A stretch of 64,000 nucleotides of DNA, from positions 1,302,001 through 1,366,000 of the forward strand of contig JAIXMP010000005.1 of the NCBI GenBank assembly GCA_025677815.1. The letters are read 5' to 3'. The notes beneath the pieces were generated by a model. The model was given only the letters and a program-made list of their open reading frames with translations, did not search any database and had not been told where the DNA came from. Below are positions 53,001 to 63,907 of this stretch, piece after piece. The stretch is from Phascolomyces articulosus (Eukaryota > Mucoromycota > Mucoromycetes > Mucorales > Lichtheimiaceae). Position 1 is the stretch's first letter. Every line of letters starts with the position of its first letter. The position numbers were made by a program, and so were the translations under genes.

Positions 53001-55052
53001 ATTTTCTCGTCCCACCGAACTATGTCTTCTTTTTAGCCTATTATTTGATGCATGAAGCATTTAACAGTGACTAAAAATAATTGTAATATAGAGAGAACAG
53101 CGGGAACACCGATCAAAGAAACGGGATCAACTCAAAAGAGAAAGATATGAAGAAAGGTCAAGTAAACGACGACGTGTCCTTTCAATGGAATATGAAGAGC
53201 AAGAGGATTGGCAAGGTAATAAGCAATAATGTAGTTAAAATAGGAAAGTATTTAATTTTCTACGTATATACTAAATTATACTTCATATAAATGTATCTTT
53301 ATATAGCGGAGAGCCATGATACATCCGATATCCGAGCCCTGGAATTTAGCATGGCCAATAATCTTAAAAATCTCGTGTCAAGAGCATCAGAATTAAGCAA
53401 CCGAGATATCAATTTGATAAAACTTATTATTTGTTCAGCATTGTATCCACAGCTTGCTATAGGAGATGAACATAACCCTTATCGTAAAAGCAATGAAATT
53501 GTCTTTCATACACCAGGTACAATATTAAATAGTAACAAAACAAAGGGTTGGTTTATATGTATGCTGATCGCTAACCGTCTCATGTGTTGAACACATATAG
53601 TCAAAAAGTTTCTATCCATCCATCCAACCAGTGTCATTGCAGCACATCCCGACTGGGTTCAAGGACTTGGTGATAATATTCGCAAAGGTGACCTAATACT
53701 ATCTCACACAATGGATGACATTAAACAATCTACATATATATGTTTATATTAATCAGCAATGACAACTGTATACTGCACTATAGATGATCTTTATGTCGAA
53801 CAAGCAATGCAACATCAGCTATTATGTTATCTACAATTATTGGAAACAAACAAACCCTATCTATTAGGTATCACAAGAGTTCCTGGTATACATACACTCC
53901 TTTTGTTTTCAAAAACAAGTGAGTATATATCTTTTTTTTATATATATTTCGCAGAAAAATCAAAAGAACGAATTTATTTATACTCAAATTGAAATGTAGT
54001 CGACACAAATGCTGATTGTAGTGTACTTGTATTTGATGCTTATTATATGGCCAAATTCAAAACAACCCCTGTTGCTGAACATGTATTATATTTGGCGTAC
54101 AAGTTACGATTAACATGGTTGTATTTATTGAACAAACGAATTAGCCGTGGATTGGGCGAGGTAAAATACATAACAACAATAGAGAGAGAATGGAGATGAT
54201 GAATAAAAATGTGGTTTATAAAAAAAAAAAGAACTTCTCAGTATATAATAAGAAACTAATAAAAAAAGCTTCGTATCCATTATTAGCAAGTCTCTGAAAA
54301 TGAAACTGAAGAAATAATCATTACTCCATCTACACGTCAAAATATGCCAAAGGTCATTCAAAAAATTTTGGAAAATCAAGAAAAGTTAGAGAGTAATGAA
54401 AAGACCAAAATGGATATGTGGACACCTGCTGTAGAATCTGCTTTTCAAGCACAAGTACATTCGTTAGCAAGTCAACTTGCAACTGCTATGGAAACAGCCA
54501 TTTCTGCCGATTTTAGAGTGGCAAAACCATCTGAACTTATTCAAATGGTAAACTATAAATATACCTTTCTTTTTTTTGAGCATCGATTAACTGGTTTTAG
54601 AAACCAAATATTTTCTATGTGATAACTCATCCTGATTGTGGTATTGTGTAGTACCCAAAGTATTTGAAACCTATTGAGGAAAGTGAAGACAATTTACCAA
54701 GGGCATGGAATCCAAGAGATGGTAAGAGAAACCAAATATTAGATTACATAGATGAGATTATAAATGCCTAGTTTTCCTAATTATCATCATCTGTTTTATA
54801 ATAGTTATTCGGGAAGGAATTCGTATCACACCCCATCTTTATTATAACAGTTTGGATATACCTTCATGCGCATCCAGTATTCCACTAACTGAAGAATCCA
54901 TGCCAATGAACATTAAAATGTATTGGCACTGCCCTCACTGTGACTCCACCTATTCTTTTACCCGTAATGATATACTCGATCATCCTGCCAACTGTAATAA
55001 CGGCCCACCCTCATCATCATCATCATCATCCATAACCAAAGCAATACAATAA
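50051..55052 (+). CDS. DHX34: DEAH-type RNA helicase, DHX34 orthologue
   Basis: In animals DHX34 promotes nonsense-mediated mRNA decay by bridging UPF1 and SMG1. Seventeen exons close to 3537 nt (1178 aa; human is similar). They are 50051-50170, 50261-50456, 50540-50809, 50915-52047, 52141-52290, 52362-52463, 52560-52649, 52749-52805, 52895-52990, 53092-53215, 53307-53516, 53601-53687, 53757-53918, 54000-54160, 54287-54547, 54652-54721 and 54805-55052. Motif I is GDTGCGKST, split by intron 3. Motif II is DEVH, the DHX34 variant of DEAH. The others are MSAT, SSNIAETSLTIDG and QRAGRSGRTGPG. The orthology rests on blocks outside the core: GIEEHRLYE, SALYPQLAIGDEHNPYRKS, ETNKPYLLGITRVP, VDTNADCS (here IDTNADCS) and the C-terminal CPHC finger (YWHCPHCDSTY). 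The start is the first ATG in a basic N terminus. Confidence 0.95.
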
Positions 55053-55329
55053 CAGTCATAACAACAATAATACAATCCATTGTCTTGCAATCTATTACTA
55101 ATACAACGTATTTTCTGCTATAAAATAAAGGATCCAATCTGATAAAAGAACGTGACAAAGAAAAAGACGGTATCCAAATGGTAGCATTGTATTTTTTAAT
55201 TTGCTGCTGTAAAAAAAAAAAGAAGAATGAGAGAGAGGGTGAAACGAAGATGGAAGAAAAAAAGGTAGAAAAGAATTCGACCTGTATAATATGCATATCA
55301 GGTATATGTACAACTCTTTCTTCTATTTT
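55053..55329. other. Convergent 3' spacer, DHX34 / VMA3
   Basis: 277 bases of AT-rich 3' flank with AATAAA-like hexamers for two convergent genes. Nothing else seen. Confidence 0.6.
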
Positions 55330-56411
55330 TTAGCACACTGTATTATCAGATTTTGCATTCAAAATCAAAGCAACAATTAGACCATAAAGACCCAAAACTT
55401 CGGCAAAAATCAAAATAAGAACCATGGCAACGAATAATCGAGTTTCACGAGCATATCCTCTAACACACTATATACATATGTATAGTATTAACAACATTAA
55501 TAGAAATCCCAGCATTTTTTTTTATCATAATCTCCTTGATTGTAAAAGAAAAACATACATAATCACCAACGATACCAATGGCATATCCAGCAGCTAAACC
55601 ACCAACACCGACAGCTAATCCTGCACCAAGTGCGACAAATCCACTATAATGATTGATAATAGAACAAAACAGAACAAAAACATGAATACAACCGTTCATC
55701 GCTTATTAACCTATATCTATAATATATATAAAATGTTGGATAATTTACGAGAACAAAGAGTAACCAGAAGTGGGTGACACTAAAAAAAATAATAACGATA
55801 TATTATTTAATCATCCAAGAAACTATTTTACGACAAGTTATTAAGATCGATATTTATATACAAAAAAAAATCATACTTTGACCAACAAGCAAAACGGCAA
55901 CGACAAGACCGTAAACAGCAATAATACCACTCATTACAACAGGAATCAAAGACTATTTTTTAGAAAGAATAAATACATTATTAAACCCCATTTCTTTTGA
56001 AACAGATAAACTATTCTAAATATATACCTTCATAACGAGTTCAGGTTTGAATGGACCGATACCAGCAATACCAATACCAGCTCTTGATGTACCATATGCA
56101 GCTCCTAAAGCTAGATATATAAATAAATCCATTTTAGTCATTTTCCCGTTCATTTATATTTTTTTTCGAATGGTGTATTGTGATGCTTCATTGGCGTGTA
56201 TATATATAAAAAAAATGAAATAGGCGTTTACAGCTGAATGCCATCTAATAATAATTGGTATATACATATATAACGCGCGTCAGTTTTTTTTTCCAAATGA
56301 TTTTTTATTTCATTTAATCCGTTAAAAATGAATTAGTCTACGTACGGCAGAAAATACACCAGCAAAACCGAAAAATGGTGCGTAAGTTGGACAATATACG
56401 GCGGGATCCAT
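55330..56411 (-). CDS. VMA3: V-ATPase proteolipid c subunit
   Basis: Ring subunit of the vacuolar H+-ATPase membrane sector. Seven exons: 56346-56411, 56232-56244 (13 nt), 56028-56110, 55877-55952, 55749-55779, 55559-55643 and 55330-55467. They total 492 nt (163 aa; yeast Vma3 has 160). It starts [20 protein letters not shown]1 is completed only when the 13-nt exon supplies MAFS plus one base before [25 protein letters not shown] and [19 protein letters not shown] carry TM3 and TM4, with the proton-binding Glu at about residue 141. It ends NTVC. The wording fits c (Vma3) better than c' or c'' (no fifth helix), but c' (Vma11) is not excluded. Confidence 0.96.
56232..56244 (-). other. 13-nt coding microexon of VMA3
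   Basis: Reads ATGGCATTCAGCT, flanked by TTATTAG and GTAAAC. It supplies the residues MAFS(S) between FAGVFSA and LGAAYGT, exactly where proteolipids carry about five residues. It also repairs the phase clash (0 to 1) between the neighbouring exons. Confidence 0.93.
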
Positions 56412-56813
56412 TAGGTGGATTTCTTTTTATTCGATGAAGGGAAAAGGGGAGTAACGTTATATATGTGTAGTGTATATATAAAGTAGAAAAAGAGAAAGCC
56501 CTTCGAACTCAAAACGAATAAGGGCAACCAAAAACGCCGCTATTCGGAGCTTCATCTGAAACGACTTGGATTTTTGGCGTATTACTACTATTCTAAACAT
56601 TATGTATGTACAAAATGATGATAACTATTACTGATCACTACGTATAAATATAAACTTTAGTATGAATATTATCAAATCCTTATTCCCATATGTTAAGAAA
56701 AAGATACGTCAGTATGGATAGGAATGGTATTTATTTTTTTCTTAATGAATAAAAAAAAGAGAGAAAAAAATTCTAATTAACAAAAAAAAAAGGCTTGCTT
56801 TCAAGCAAGAAGA
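56412..56813. other. Intergenic, VMA3 promoter and SEC1 3' flank
   Basis: 402 bases, AT-rich. A GC-richer patch at about 56520-56580 (AAAAACGCCGC) lies about 130 bp upstream of the VMA3 ATG. No coding frame. Confidence 0.55.
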
Positions 56814-59800
56814 TTAACCAAAGAGTTTCTTCAAACCCTTCTTCTTCTTCTTATCCGCCTTGTCATCTACATTCTTGTTACTTTCAGGTGTTGGGTTTGA
56901 ACCACTTCCACTACGAATACTTAAATTACTCAAGCTCAAATGTGAACTCGAGTTATTATTCATATGGGGCATATGAGGTAATAAGGAAGACACTTTGGAA
57001 CTGGTAGGTGGGGGTGATGGTGGTACATATGCTGGAATAAGAGATTTAATGGTAGGTGTTTTTAAACGTAATTGACCCGTTTCTTCAACAAACTTGGTAG
57101 GACGCATTATATCGGTGGTACCAATATAAACATCTCGATTATACATGTCTGCTACTTCATAAACAGATCGAATTTCAGAATATGATAAACTTCCAAGGAC
57201 AAACACAATCAATTTTGCACCAGATGCACGAGATTGACCACCCCCGCCCTAAGTTATTTTTTGAATGATTTTTAGTTCCTAGATATAAATTAAAAAAGTG
57301 AACTCAAATAGATAAGGACTTACAGGAACAGCGGTTGACTTTTTGCTCCACGTAGGTTTTGTTGTACGCAAAGAAACGCCACTTTGGGGTATTCCTGGGT
57401 TACTCGATGGTACACCACCATCGTCTGCTGGATCCATATCCGATTGTCGTGTAAAAGCAAACTGTGAAGCCTCCAATGTGTTTGATAATTGTGCCTAGCA
57501 ATTTTTTTTAAATGTATTGAAATAAATTTCAAAAACAAATCTTTGTTTTCCATATCCTCCTTCATTATCACTAACAACACGTATTGTATCCTCTCTATAT
57601 AGTTAACTTACATCCATCACTTTTTTAAGTTGAGGGATATAGCGAGAAAGTTCATAAGGTGTCTCATCTTGCTGTCGCTTACGATCTTTCCTTTTACGTG
57701 AGGATTTTTCTCCAGCTTTACGACGTTGTTTTGTAATCTGAACACCCAAAAGGTTCAGGTTGTTCACAGCATCACGGAATTCTCCTTTTAATTTGGCATG
57801 TTCCAATAACTTGTGTTTATCATCTTCAAAAATACCATTTTCCTTGGATATAATATACAACATTAAAAGACGTGCTTTATCAGCAGGACTATAATAAGAA
57901 ATCATTTAGCTGCACAATCCACGAATGAATTCGTTCGTTTTTTCTTCCTCTTTTACCTGACGTAAGGATCATCCAAAAGAGGAACCATATCCAGAACAAT
58001 GGTCTTTGGTGTTTCACCATCGGGTGTCTCACCAGTTGCAATATTCTATTCCAACCCAAAAGTTCCCCATGATTATTTTTTAATACCATTTATATATCTA
58101 TATGATATATCTATTTATATATACCTAAATTTGATCTACCCTACCTGCTCTAAATTGCCAACTGAATTTAACTTATGCTTTTCAAAGATGGAAAGACATT
58201 CTTGTGCAATACTTAAATGTGCAGAATACTAAAAAATTAATTGGGAATGAATATTAAGCGCTTTTTTTTTACAAGATACATTTTATTTCCTCTTCTTCTT
58301 GTACCTTTGCTTTCATATCTTGGAATTGTGGCAAATTTCCAAGCATTTCTTTCATATCCTTCAAACTTTTAGCAGAATCCTTGGGTGGTCCAGAACGATC
58401 ACTGTTTTTAGAGGCACCATGAATAAACTACCCATTTCCCATAGAAAGTCATTTTATATATACATACCCGCTTTGAACTGCTGTCTTGTTTTCTTCAAGA
58501 AATTTGTTAAATTCTTCAATCAAACGATCCGTACAATCGGCAATATGTAAATGTCGAATGGATTTGTAAACTTCATCATCCTCATCCAAAATAACCTCTT
58601 TTTCTCCTATGGATCCATCTGCTTGATTGAAAGAATATGAATATTTGATGCCTGTTCCATTTTCCGTATCTTCCACAGGTAATAAATCGTTGATCATGGC
58701 CTGATATGTAAATTCGTGTAAAATGGGAGCATTGACATCCAAACTACGGTCGACAATAAGAAGGGTGGCACGAGGTTGAGGGGGATTTCTAGGAGGCTAT
58801 TTTTTATATATATTTTTTAATGGTTCACCATTGGAAGAGAGTGAGTTGCTTGACTCTATCTTTTTTCTTGTTGCATCAGTCCAAACAATATTCATCTTTT
58901 TTTTTATTTACCGGGAAGTTTCGATTTAATCGACAAAAATCATCAATTTCATTTTGAAGAATATTGGCAAGTTGTCGTGTAGCAGGTGGCGCACGTGGTC
59001 GGTGGTCGTCTGGGTCATCATTTTCTGTCACTTGGTAGCGAATAATTGGATCTTCACCTAGTGTTGCACATACAGACAAAAGCTATGGGGTTGTTATTAT
59101 TATATTATCACTCATGATTTAGCAATATAAAAAAAACATAACGTCACTCCTAGCATATAAAAAAAATACACGTATCCCATTTTATAATATTATTCCTACT
59201 TACTTGCTTTGCAATCAATCTTAAAGTTTGATCTGGTTTTGAAAAATGATCCGTTCCATAAAGTGATATATAACTTGATACAGGATCAACAGTAAATACA
59301 GACGATTCCTTGACTACAATAATGAATTATATTATTAGATAGAATGAATTATTATAATTTAAAAGGTTGGAAGCATAAAAAAAATACTTACCCAAAAAAT
59401 CAACATACATTTCCTTGAGACTTTGAATATATTCAGAAGCACCTGCTGCTTTGAATTTCTTGTTCAACTCGGTAAATAATTGATCATCCAATCCTATTTC
59501 AACAACAACAACAACAACAACGATGAAAAATAAAAAAGGTTTGGGACCTGTCAATTTCTAGTTCTTTTTGGAAGTACAAAAATATGCGTTTGTGTTACCG
59601 CTTGTAAAATGGATATGAGCTGCCTTATACATCGCTCCATTATGACCCGTAAAATCATCCACCAAACGAAGAATGGAATCTCGACATGGTGTTAAAAAGT
59701 AAACGGCATCTAATGTTGGATAAGGTTGACGTTGTTTTTCGATATTTTCCACCACTTTATTGTTCGATACATAGATATATATGTTTCCAATATACGATTT

Positions 59801-60365
59801 AGATCATCTCATTTCTGCTTTTGATGTTGTTGCTGTTGAATCATCCTCTTCCTCTTTCCCAATTCTGGCAATTAACAATTACTTACATGTCACCTATACA
59901 GTTCACATGTTTTTTTTATTTAATTAAGCATGTCTACATCACGTTTTTTTTTCATCATTGACATCGATATCATCTTCCTCTTCTTCTATATCCAATTTTT
60001 GTCACTTACATTTTCTTCGAGAATATCATAAATTTTACATGCTGCAAATAACGTGCGCGAACTCTTTGAATCAACAACGACAATTTTCCACTTTCCAGGT
60101 ACTGCCTTAATGCTATCCATTAAGCCTAAAATGGATTATTTAAATAGAATAACCATATGAGTTTCTTTCTATCTTATATTAATTCTAGGTAAACAACCTC
60201 TCTTCCCCTTCCTCTCCCTCTTCTTTGACGTCGCTCCCCTTTCACTGGACCTTTTCCTACTTTTGCGTTCCATTCTCTCATTTTCCTTTGAAACAAAGAG
60301 TCCATGCACCATTAAAAATAAAGTTGATATTTACGTTTATGCATAATCTCATTTATGCCGGTCAT
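56814..60365 (-). CDS. SEC1: Sec1/Munc18-family exocytic SM protein
   Basis: Binds syntaxin/SNARE complexes to license fusion of secretory vesicles at the plasma membrane. Fourteen exons close to 2175 nt (724 aa). They are 60335-60365, 60010-60125, 59887-59893 (7 nt), 59599-59754, 59392-59493, 59204-59313, 58912-59082, 58468-58796, 58305-58401, 58145-58228, 57957-58045, 57612-57888, 57324-57494 and 56814-57248. Family blocks: KWKIVVVDSKSSRTL, DILEEN then VTLVENIEKQRQPYP, LDAVYFLTPC, EYIQSLKEMYVDFL, RATLLIVDRSLDVNAPILHEFTYQAM, ARLLMLYIISKENG, and near the C terminus LIVFVLGSLSYSEIRSVYEV. The tail after about residue 640 is Ser/Pro-rich and ends with a basic stretch (DKADKKKKKGLKKLFG), a possible membrane contact (inference). 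Exocytic Sec1 is preferred over Vps45, Sly1 or Vps33 by the D1 and domain 3 wording. Confidence 0.96.
59887..59893 (-). other. 7-nt coding microexon of SEC1
   Basis: Reads GTGACAT, flanked by acceptor TGTATAG and a perfect GTAAGT donor. The joined codons GTG ACA TTG give VTL between DILEEN and VENIEK, matching the ENVTLVE-type block of SM proteins. It also corrects the phase between the neighbouring exons (0 to 1). Confidence 0.9.
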
Positions 60366-60763
60366 GATGGAAGGGTATTTTTAGGACGATGAAAGTTCTT
60401 GGCTGCTAAATAACAATATAGAAATACTACGTAGATCAGGTGTGTTCAATAGAAAAAGGAACGGGGGAGCTGTCCAACAATGGAATGATAAAAAGGAACT
60501 ACATTATAAAAATAAGAAAACAGTTAGAATGAGACCTTCCTTGATTCTAATGTAAAAACTAAATAAATACACAATTTTTACCGTTCTGAATATAAGTAAC
60601 GCAATAATTGGGAGAAAAAGGCAAGGGAAAAAGCAAAGATGCACGCGAGCTCTTCTCTTCCCTTTCGCACTTTCTCTTTATTTTTGGCTCACCGCATTTT
60701 TGCATTTAAAATTGGGGGAGGAAATGCTCCGCAGATATAAAATTTAGGACTTCATTATGATTC
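60366..60763. other. Intergenic, SEC1 promoter
   Basis: 398 bases, AT-rich with a pyrimidine-rich stretch (60647-60690). The end nearest the palindrome (60711-60726, TTGGGGGAGGAAAT-like) resembles, inverted, the sequence just beyond the right arm (63410-63430). Confidence 0.55.
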
Positions 60764-61809
60764 TTGGTTCCGCAGATAATTTTTTGTTTTATCAGTGTAA
60801 TTTTCCAACATTCAATATAATATAATAATCAGGAACCATTGCATTCCAAAAAAAAAAAAGTAATGATATGAATTACTTAAAGGGATGTTTACAGTGTTTG
60901 AAATTGAATTTGGCCATGCGAAATAAAAACGAGCCATGATTTTGAAAATGAGCTTTACTTTCTAAATTGAGCTACTTGGACCAATGTGAGCCACTTTTTT
61001 TTTTTTTGCTCTTGAATATTTTCATTTTATATTTGTTACTATGGTAGACCATAACAACACCAATAACATTTTTTCCCACTACCGACAAGAGGATTGTACT
61101 TTTTCAAACTACATGGATTGGGAAGGCACTGCAGACATCAAATATAAGCAAAAGATAAAGGAAAAAGAAAAAAAAAACCTAAAGAGTCCACTAGTAGCAA
61201 TGATGCGTCTTCACGCCATGCACGCAACCTACCATAATACACCTTCTCTCAGTTCTCAGTGAATAATTCAGACCACCACAGCAACGCATAGAATGCTACT
61301 ACTGTGGCTACACCACAATTTTCATAGGAATAGTTTGCGCATTCTTACAAAAAAGAAAAAAGTGGCAAAGTACACCAATAATGATGATTCAAGTTTTATT
61401 TATTATTAATAATTCATTAGTTATTTTATTTTCTGTAATGAAAATATAAAAAGAAAAAGAAAGGCTATAAGAATAACAATCAGAAATATATATACAGAGA
61501 TGGCTATATATATTATTCAGAAAGTTATGATGAGAATAAAGCATATACAAAACAAGGTATGCGTATTATACAAAATGTTTGTTTTGGTGTGTATATACAT
61601 ATGAATGAGGGTAATGTAAAAAAAAATTATGGCGTTCATTACATATATAACCTCTCCTGATGATAAAACTTATGGATCTTCAAAATCCTCATCGGTTATT
61701 CTTGGCAAATATAAGTTTTTTCCATATTATTTGCAGATTTTTCATCAAAATCACTGATTTAAGCAGAGAAACGCAAAATGAATTTCTCTTGACGCAAATA
61801 ATTTGTAAT

Positions 61810-62079
61810 TCACACTTTCTGATTTCCACTGTAGCCAACATTTATCATTTCCAAAGCCTTATTCCGTATTTCGATTTCTACTATTTCAGTATCTCCATCC
61901 ATATGATTGCCCGCACCTTCCAATGGTTTCAAACATTCTACGATTCGATACATGTAATTGGTCGTTTTTGCCCCGGTACTTTTTTGTTGATCAATGTTGA
62001 CTTGTAATTTGGTGAAGGAATTGACACCCCTAATATATTTTTTGTACTTCATCAACTTTTTTGTAACTCTTAATCGCAT
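61810..62079 (-). pseudogene. Gene fragment in the left palindrome arm
   Basis: An outward-reading frame that begins in the spacer and ends at a TGA at 61810-61812. It contains FTKLQVNIDQQKSTGAK and YRIVECLKPLEGAGN, which look more protein-like than the surroundings. I recognise no family. Another frame over the spacer reads FLKDAIKSYKKVDEVQ, so the parent gene may have been interrupted or frameshifted at the palindrome centre. Its mirror copy is at 62110-62355. Confidence 0.35.
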
Positions 62080-62109
62080 CCTTGAGAAATTGAAAGATTC
62101 GCAATCGCG

Positions 62110-62355
62110 TTGATGAAGTACAAAAAATATATTAGGGGTGTCAATTCCTTCACCAAATTACAAGTCAACATTGATCAACAAAAAAGTACCGGGGCAAAAA
62201 CGACCAATTACATGTATCGAATCGTAGAATGTTTGAAACCATTGGAAGGTGCGGGCAATCATATGGATGGAGATACTGAAATAGTAGAAATCGAAATACG
62301 GAATAAGGCTTTGGAAATGATAAATGTTGGCTACAGTGGAAATCAGAAAGTGTGA
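62110..62355 (+). pseudogene. Gene fragment in the right palindrome arm
   Basis: Exact mirror copy of the fragment at 61810-62079, reading outward on the plus strand with identical residues from MKYKKY onward. In this copy the sequence upstream of MKYKKY differs because it lies beyond the arm edge. Confidence 0.35.
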
Positions 62356-63399
62356 ATTACAAATTATTTGCGTCAAGAGAAATTCATTTTGCGTTTCTCT
62401 GCTTAAATCAGTGATTTTGATGAAAAATCTGCAAATAATATGGAAAAAACTTATATTTGCCAAGAATAACCGATGAGGATTTTGAAGATCCATAAGTTTT
62501 ATCATCAGGAGAGGTTATATATGTAATGAACGCCATAATTTTTTTTTACATTACCCTCATTCATATGTATATACACACCAAAACAAACATTTTGTATAAT
62601 ACGCATACCTTGTTTTGTATATGCTTTATTCTCATCATAACTTTCTGAATAATATATATAGCCATCTCTGTATATATATTTCTGATTGTTATTCTTATAG
62701 CCTTTCTTTTTCTTTTTATATTTTCATTACAGAAAATAAAATAACTAATGAATTATTAATAATAAATAAAACTTGAATCATCATTATTGGTGTACTTTGC
62801 CACTTTTTTCTTTTTTGTAAGAATGCGCAAACTATTCCTATGAAAATTGTGGTGTAGCCACAGTAGTAGCATTCTATGCGTTGCTGTGGTGGTCTGAATT
62901 ATTCACTGAGAACTGAGAGAAGGTGTATTATGGTAGGTTGCGTGCATGGCGTGAAGACGCATCATTGCTACTAGTGGACTCTTTAGGTTTTTTTTTTCTT
63001 TTTCCTTTATCTTTTGCTTATATTTGATGTCTGCAGTGCCTTCCCAATCCATGTAGTTTGAAAAAGTACAATCCTCTTGTCGGTAGTGGGAAAAAATGTT
63101 ATTGGTGTTGTTATGGTCTACCATAGTAACAAATATAAAATGAAAATATTCAAGAGCAAAAAAAAAAAAAGTGGCTCACATTGGTCCAAGTAGCTCAATT
63201 TAGAAAGTAAAGCTCATTTTCAAAATCATGGCTCGTTTTTATTTCGCATGGCCAAATTCAATTTCAAACACTGTAAACATCCCTTTAAGTAATTCATATC
63301 ATTACTTTTTTTTTTGGAATGCAATGGTTCCTGATTATTATATTATATTGAATGTTGGAAAATTACACTGATAAAACAAAAAATTATCTGCGGAACCAA

Positions 63400-63628
63400 A
63401 AAAGTGGTATTTCCTCCCCCCCCCAACTAATTTTTACATTCTTAAACGAGATGCAAGTGTTTTTTCCTCAAAATAATTAAGCACATGTCCTGTTATTAAT
63501 ATCTGCCAAGGGAAAAAGAATAAATACTGGGCATATGTCGATGAAAAACACGATAATTAAAAGACCACGTTTCTTTCTTCTAGATACAATAATGATACTA
63601 ATAGTAACAGATATAATTTTTATTATTA
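63400..63628. other. Spacer between palindrome and last gene
   Basis: 229 AT-rich bases starting with a run of C (63417-63424) next to the palindrome edge; 3' flank of the next gene. Nothing else seen. Confidence 0.5.
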
Positions 63629-63907
63629 TTAAGCAGTGGCCACCTTTTCGCCACTTTCTTCCAACGACTTTATTCTAGTTTCTAATTCATTAATATGTTT
63701 TTCAGAATTGTCTCGGTATTCTTGATATTCCAAATGCTGCCATAATAATTGGTATGCCATGGTGGTTGCTGATGCCAATACAGTACATTTGACAAGTGGG
63801 GTACCATAACGATAATAGAAGGAACCACCACTTGCATTAGAAGACGAGGTTGAATAGCTACGAATGTTGACACTGGTCGTTTTCTTTACAATCGATCGAA
63901 GAAACAT
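63629..63907 (-). CDS. Small probable mitochondrial membrane protein, unknown function
   Basis: Single exon, 92 aa. The N terminus MFLRSIVKKTTSVNIRSYST is basic, Ser/Thr-rich and without acidic residues, as in a matrix-targeting presequence ending in an RSYST-type cleavage region. Residues 39-55 (VKCTVLASATTMAYQLL) form one likely membrane segment. The last third (YRDNSEKHINELETRIKSLEES) is a short predicted coiled coil. The layout suits a single-span inner-membrane assembly or scaffold protein, but I cannot assign a family. The start is the only ATG that includes the presequence. Confidence 0.75.
   Translation of the reverse strand: MFLRSIVKKTTSVNIRSYSTSSSNASGGSFYYRYGTPLVKCTVLASATTMAYQLLWQHLEYQEYRDNSEKHINELETRIKSLEESGEKVATA

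Larger units (their letters stand above)
60764..63399. repeat. 2.6 kb near-perfect palindrome (inverted repeat)
   Basis: The left arm (60764-62056) and right arm (62109-63399) are reverse complements, with a 52-bp spacer (62057-62108). Every segment I compared is identical except one homopolymer: 12 A at about 60848-60859 against 10 T in the mirror copy. Frames inside are duplicated exactly: 61041-61262 (+) and 62903-63124 (-); 61660-62007 (+) and 62158-62505 (-). A third pair starts in or near the spacer and reads outward. I see no target-site duplication at the ends and no transposase. It may be a foldback element, a recent inverted duplication, or an assembly or amplification artefact. Confidence 0.93.
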
